A stretch of 9,803 bases of DNA from Gemmatimonadota bacterium. Lineage in GTDB: Bacteria; Gemmatimonadota; Gemmatimonadetes; Gemmatimonadales; GWC2-71-9. The stretch lies in NCBI GenBank assembly GCA_016880225.1, contig JAEHDT010000062.1, positions 1-9,803 on the forward strand, given 5' to 3'. The translations under genes and the position numbers were made by a program. Shown in pieces: positions 7,191-9,803 of this stretch. Below the pieces are notes generated by a model. The model was not told where the DNA came from, searched no databases, and saw only the letters and a list, made by a program, of their open reading frames with translations. Every line of letters begins with the position of its first letter. Position 1 is the first letter of the stretch.

Positions 7191-8282
7191 CTACGTCCGC
7201 GCCCTCCGCCACAACCAGACGCCCCCGACTCCGAAAATCAGGTTTGGCACCCACGCTGCGAACGCCGGCGGCAGCGCGCCGCCGGACCCGACCGCCTTCG
7301 ACAGCTGGAACATCAACAGGTCCACGAAGGTCGTCGCGAGACATACCGCGACGCCCCACGCGGTGCCGCTGCGCGGCGTGGAGACCGCGAGCGGCGCTCC
7401 GAACAGCGCGATGATGATGCAGGCGAACGGCACCGCCAGCTTGAGCGCTCGCTCCACGCGCAGCTTCCGCGTGTCCGAGCCGGACCTCGACAGCGCGTCG
7501 ATGTACTGCCCGAGCTCCGCGTAGCGCATCTCGTCCGGCGCCTTCGGCTCGGCGAGCAGGGCGGCGGGCGTCTCGCGCAGCGTCCGGGCCTTGAGCTTCT
7601 CGAACCGGAACGTCGGCTCCCGGCCCGGAGCGAGCAGGTAGCGAACGGCGCCCGTGTTGAGCGTCCAGCCCGCCGTGGCGCGCGCCGTATCGTAGCTGGC
7701 GCGCTGCGCTGCGACCATGATGGTGGGATAGTCCCCTCCCGTGCCCTCGCGCTCGAGGATCGGGTCCCGCATCTCGGCGCCACCGGGCCTCAGGTCGAGC
7801 GCGCGAATCGAGTAGACCCACCCGCCGTCCGCCCGGTACACGAAGGGCGAGAAGCGGGAGCGCGTCGCGGGAGCGGCCTTCTCCCCCAGCAACTCGGCGC
7901 GCCGCGCCGAGGTCACCGGGGCGAGCTCGGTGAGCCCCAGGTCGAGCAGCACGGCCGCGAGCGACGCGAGGAGCAGCGGCCGCACCACTCGATGGAACGA
8001 GATGCCCGAGGCCTTGGCGGCGGTCAGCTCCGAGTGGCGCCCCAACGTGCCTACGGTGAACACCACCGCGAACAACACCGCCACCGGCAACACGAGCGAG
8101 ATGGTCTCCGGGAGATAGAACAGGTACGAGTACGCGATGCGGGCCTTCGAGACTCCCTTGCCCAGATAGGTGTCGAGCTTGTCGGTCAGGTCGATGACCA
8201 TCACCAGGAACGGGAACCCCAGGGCCGCGAGCAGGAACACCTTGTTCCACTCGCGCAGCAGGTAGCGATCGAGCGTGCTCAT
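7191..8282 (-). CDS. lptG: LPS export permease subunit LptG
   Basis: This 363-residue inner-membrane protein belongs to the YjgP/YjgQ family. With LptF and the LptB ATPase it forms the ABC transporter that extracts lipopolysaccharide from the inner membrane and passes it to the LptC-LptA bridge. It starts MSTLDRYLLREW, the family N-terminus. It has three TM helices (about 12-34, 55-85, 103-123), a periplasmic beta-jellyroll (about 125-270) and three C-terminal helices (about 282-301, 310-335, 340-360), with a basic C-terminus (WLWRRART). Its length matches E. coli LptG (360). Its ATG overlaps the lptF TGA by 4 bp (ATGA) and has no Shine-Dalgarno, so translation is probably coupled. LptG is distinguished from LptF by operon order and by normal length. 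The lptA, lptB and lptC genes are not in the window, which is common outside the enterobacteria. Confidence 0.94.
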   Translation of the reverse strand: MSTLDRYLLREWNKVFLLAALGFPFLVMVIDLTDKLDTYLGKGVSKARIAYSYLFYLPETISLVLPVAVLFAVVFTVGTLGRHSELTAAKASGISFHRVVRPLLLASLAAVLLDLGLTELAPVTSARRAELLGEKAAPATRSRFSPFVYRADGGWVYSIRALDLRPGGAEMRDPILEREGTGGDYPTIMVAAQRASYDTARATAGWTLNTGAVRYLLAPGREPTFRFEKLKARTLRETPAALLAEPKAPDEMRYAELGQYIDALSRSGSDTRKLRVERALKLAVPFACIIIALFGAPLAVSTPRSGTAWGVAVCLATTFVDLLMFQLSKAVGSGGALPPAFAAWVPNLIFGVGGVWLWRRART

Positions 8283-9739
8283 GGTGCCCGGCGCGCCGCG
8301 AGCCGGCGCCACGGCCGGACCAGCGCCTCGCGCAGGTCGCTCCAGTCGCCGCCGTGGGGCGAGTTCCCTGGCTTGCGGATGCGCCACAGCCCGATCAGGC
8401 CGACGATGGCGAACACGACGTTGGGCGTCCACATGGCGAAGAACGGCGACACGATCAGCCGGTCGCCCAGCTCTTCCCCGCCGATCAGTCCGATGTAGTA
8501 CACGGTGAACACCGCGACGCTCATTCCGATCACGAGCCCGACGCCGCCGCGCTGGAACCGCAGCGCCACCGGCGCGCCCACCAGCGCGAAGATCAGGCAG
8601 GCGGTCGCGATGGCGTACTTCTTCTGGATCTCGACCTCGTAGGTCGCGGATCGGGTGTGGGCGCTCCGCAGCCGCTGCGCTTCGCCCACCCCCGCCCCCG
8701 GCGTGATGAAGACGGGCGCCGGCTTGGGACGCTCGGTCTGGGCCTGGGCCTCGGCCGGCAGCAGCCAGGCGGCCAAGCGCCGGATCGCCCGGCAATAGAG
8801 GCCGGGCGGCGCGGTGTCGGGCACGTACGGCACGGCCACGGGTGGGACCGGGGCGAGCCCCGCGAGGCGGCGCAGATCGTTGTCGATCACCGCGCGTGCC
8901 TCGTCCACGGCGCGCACGGCGTCCTTCCGCGCCGCGAGCGCTGCGAGCCGCATCTCGCAGGTGGACATCTCCCGGTCGCTCTTGTACGTGTCCTTCTCCG
9001 TCAGCACGAAGACGTTGCCCACCCCCGCCACCCGCATCCGGTTGGTGCGGAAAAAGGTGCGGTTGAACTGGGCCGGATCGGTGCGGTCCACCTCCTCGAT
9101 GTCCCCGTCCTGGAGCGTCAGGTACAGATCCCGTCCCCCGGCGGCGTACGCCATCCGTCCGCTGTCGGCGGTGATGATGCGGCGCCGCTCGGCGTTCCCC
9201 AGGTCGTACAGCGTCACGTCCTTGAGCTTGTTGGTGTTGCCGTCGATACGCGCGGCCCGCAGGAAGAACTGCCCCGGCACCACTTCGTTGATGACCTGCT
9301 CCTTGAGCGTCAGCGAGGGCTTCTTGCGCTGGATGTCCATCTGCAGGGTGCGCAGCTCGTGGTTGGTGCGCGGCAGCAGCTGGTCGTTCCACAGGAACGA
9401 CAGCAGCGCGACGCACGCGGCTCCGCCGAGGACGGGCGTGACGAGCCGCAGCAGGCTCACGCCCCCGGCCTGCATCGCGGTGATCTCGTTGTCGCCGGCG
9501 AGTCGCGTGAACACGTGGAGCACGGCCACCAGCACCGCCATCGGCAGCGTGACCGCCACGATGAACGGCAGCGACAGGACGAACACTTCGACGATCACGC
9601 CGGTGGGCAGGCCCTTGCCGAGCAGGCTCGAGAGCTGCTTCGCGACTTGCTGGATGAGCATCAGCGAGGTGAGCGCCGCCAGGGCGAAGCCGAGCGGCGC
9701 GATATGCTGGCGCAGGAGATAGCGGCTGATGGTGCGCAC
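8279..9739 (-). CDS. lptF: LPS export permease subunit LptF with a long periplasmic insertion
   Basis: This YjgP/YjgQ-family inner-membrane subunit of the LptB2FG exporter is 486 residues from a GTG at 9739, or 491 from an ATG at 9754. I prefer the GTG. It gives MRTISRYLLRQ, which aligns residue for residue with the LptG start MSTLDRYLLRE, and the ATG overlaps a perfect minus-strand TATAAT. Three TM helices (about 12-33, 45-75, 95-118, GTG numbering) precede the jellyroll, and three follow (about 374-393, 397-420, 432-455). E. coli LptF has 366 residues. Most of the extra length is an insertion at about 258-366 between jellyroll and TM4. It comprises a charged, coiled-coil-like helix (about 259-293), a Pro-rich linker, an amphipathic stretch ending AEAQAQ, and a second Pro-rich linker. 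C261 and C316 lie in it, on the periplasmic side, and could form a disulfide. A basic tail follows TM6. The TGA overlaps the lptG ATG. Confidence 0.94.
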   Translation of the reverse strand: MRTISRYLLRQHIAPLGFALAALTSLMLIQQVAKQLSSLLGKGLPTGVIVEVFVLSLPFIVAVTLPMAVLVAVLHVFTRLAGDNEITAMQAGGVSLLRLVTPVLGGAACVALLSFLWNDQLLPRTNHELRTLQMDIQRKKPSLTLKEQVINEVVPGQFFLRAARIDGNTNKLKDVTLYDLGNAERRRIITADSGRMAYAAGGRDLYLTLQDGDIEEVDRTDPAQFNRTFFRTNRMRVAGVGNVFVLTEKDTYKSDREMSTCEMRLAALAARKDAVRAVDEARAVIDNDLRRLAGLAPVPPVAVPYVPDTAPPGLYCRAIRRLAAWLLPAEAQAQTERPKPAPVFITPGAGVGEAQRLRSAHTRSATYEVEIQKKYAIATACLIFALVGAPVALRFQRGGVGLVIGMSVAVFTVYYIGLIGGEELGDRLIVSPFFAMWTPNVVFAIVGLIGLWRIRKPGNSPHGGDWSDLREALVRPWRRLAARRAP

Positions 9740-9752
9740 GATCGGTGGCGGC

Positions 9753-9758
9753 ATTATA
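9753..9758 (-). promoter_or_regulatory. Perfect -10 hexamer (TATAAT) for lptFG
   Basis: The minus-strand TATAAT shares its last two bases with the ATG at 9754. Transcription would start near 9746, about 7 bases before the GTG at 9739 that I use as the lptF start. A weak -35-like TTCCGA lies 17 bases upstream (about 9781-9776). The sequence match is direct, and promoter activity is inferred. Confidence 0.5.
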
Positions 9759-9762
9759 TAGT
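9757..9762 (+). promoter_or_regulatory. Candidate -10 hexamer (TATAGT) for a divergent gene at the right edge
   Basis: TATAGT matches the -10 consensus at 5 of 6 positions and overlaps the minus-strand TATAAT of lptFG. The seventh base downstream is the first base of a GTG (9769), the geometry of a leaderless transcript. No plus-strand -35 is evident. Confidence 0.35.
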
Positions 9763-9768
9763 ATCCCC

Positions 9769-9803
9769 GTGCCCATCGGAAAGAGCCGCCTCCGGCGCGC
9801 CGC
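9769..9803 (+). CDS. Possible first codons of a divergent gene (cut by window end)
   Basis: From GTG at 9769 the frame reads MPIGKSRLRRA and stays open to the window edge. The only support is the short divergent promoter geometry and the absence of a stop over 11 codons, which means little in GC-rich DNA. The product is not recognisable. Confidence 0.2.
   Translation, partial: MPIGKSRLRRA

Noticed and set aside
7191..9776. A single 861-codon minus-strand frame spanning lptG and lptF
   Set aside because: Only the last 363 codons are LptG. The upstream part reads lptF out of frame and is Arg/Ala/Pro-rich noise. LptF is clear in the other frame, and the ATGA overlap explains the junction, so this is not a fusion.
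1..9803. Mobile elements, CRISPR arrays, tRNA/rRNA genes, phage or defence genes
   Set aside because: I looked on both strands and found no transposase-like protein, spaced direct repeats, tRNA-like cloverleaf or defence domain. The window is envelope and metabolic housekeeping.

Overview
This is a very GC-rich window from a Gram-negative, probably aerobic bacterium. The evidence is an LPS export pair (LptF/LptG), a large TonB-dependent outer-membrane receptor with an N-terminal carboxypeptidase-regulatory domain, and a heme A synthase for an aa3-type oxidase. This gene style fits Gemmatimonadota best, with Acidobacteriota as an alternative. That placement is an inference from protein style, since no marker gene is present.

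Layout from left to right. (1) Bases 2-256 hold the 3' end of a plus-strand gene that resembles a V4R (4-vinyl-reductase-type small-molecule-binding) domain. Its stop overlaps the start of an M24 (Xaa-Pro peptidase-like) metallopeptidase at 256-1437. (2) The heme A synthase gene ctaA (1441-2262) lies tail to tail with the peptidase. It is divergent, across a 29-bp gap, from a 12-TM APC-superfamily amino acid permease (2292-3647). That gap carries one AT-rich block able to serve as a -10 element in both directions. (3) The permease converges on the TonB-dependent receptor (minus strand, 3687-7055). A GC-rich inverted repeat between them holds the permease stop codon in its loop. (4) Upstream of the receptor, on the same strand, is lptF-lptG with a 4-bp stop/start overlap. 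The right edge has a second very short divergent promoter region and possibly the first codons of another plus-strand gene.

Functionally the window is a set of mostly independent housekeeping and envelope genes: LPS transport, nutrient uptake across both membranes, peptide turnover and respiratory heme maturation. I see no mobile element, CRISPR array, RNA gene or phage gene, and no convincing new multi-gene system. No gene-free stretch exceeds 300 bases. The points most worth a second look are the paired leaderless-type divergent promoters, the likely GTG start of lptF (a perfect TATAAT overlaps the upstream ATG), the roughly 110-residue periplasmic insertion in LptF, and the coupled V4R-like/M24 pair at the left edge.
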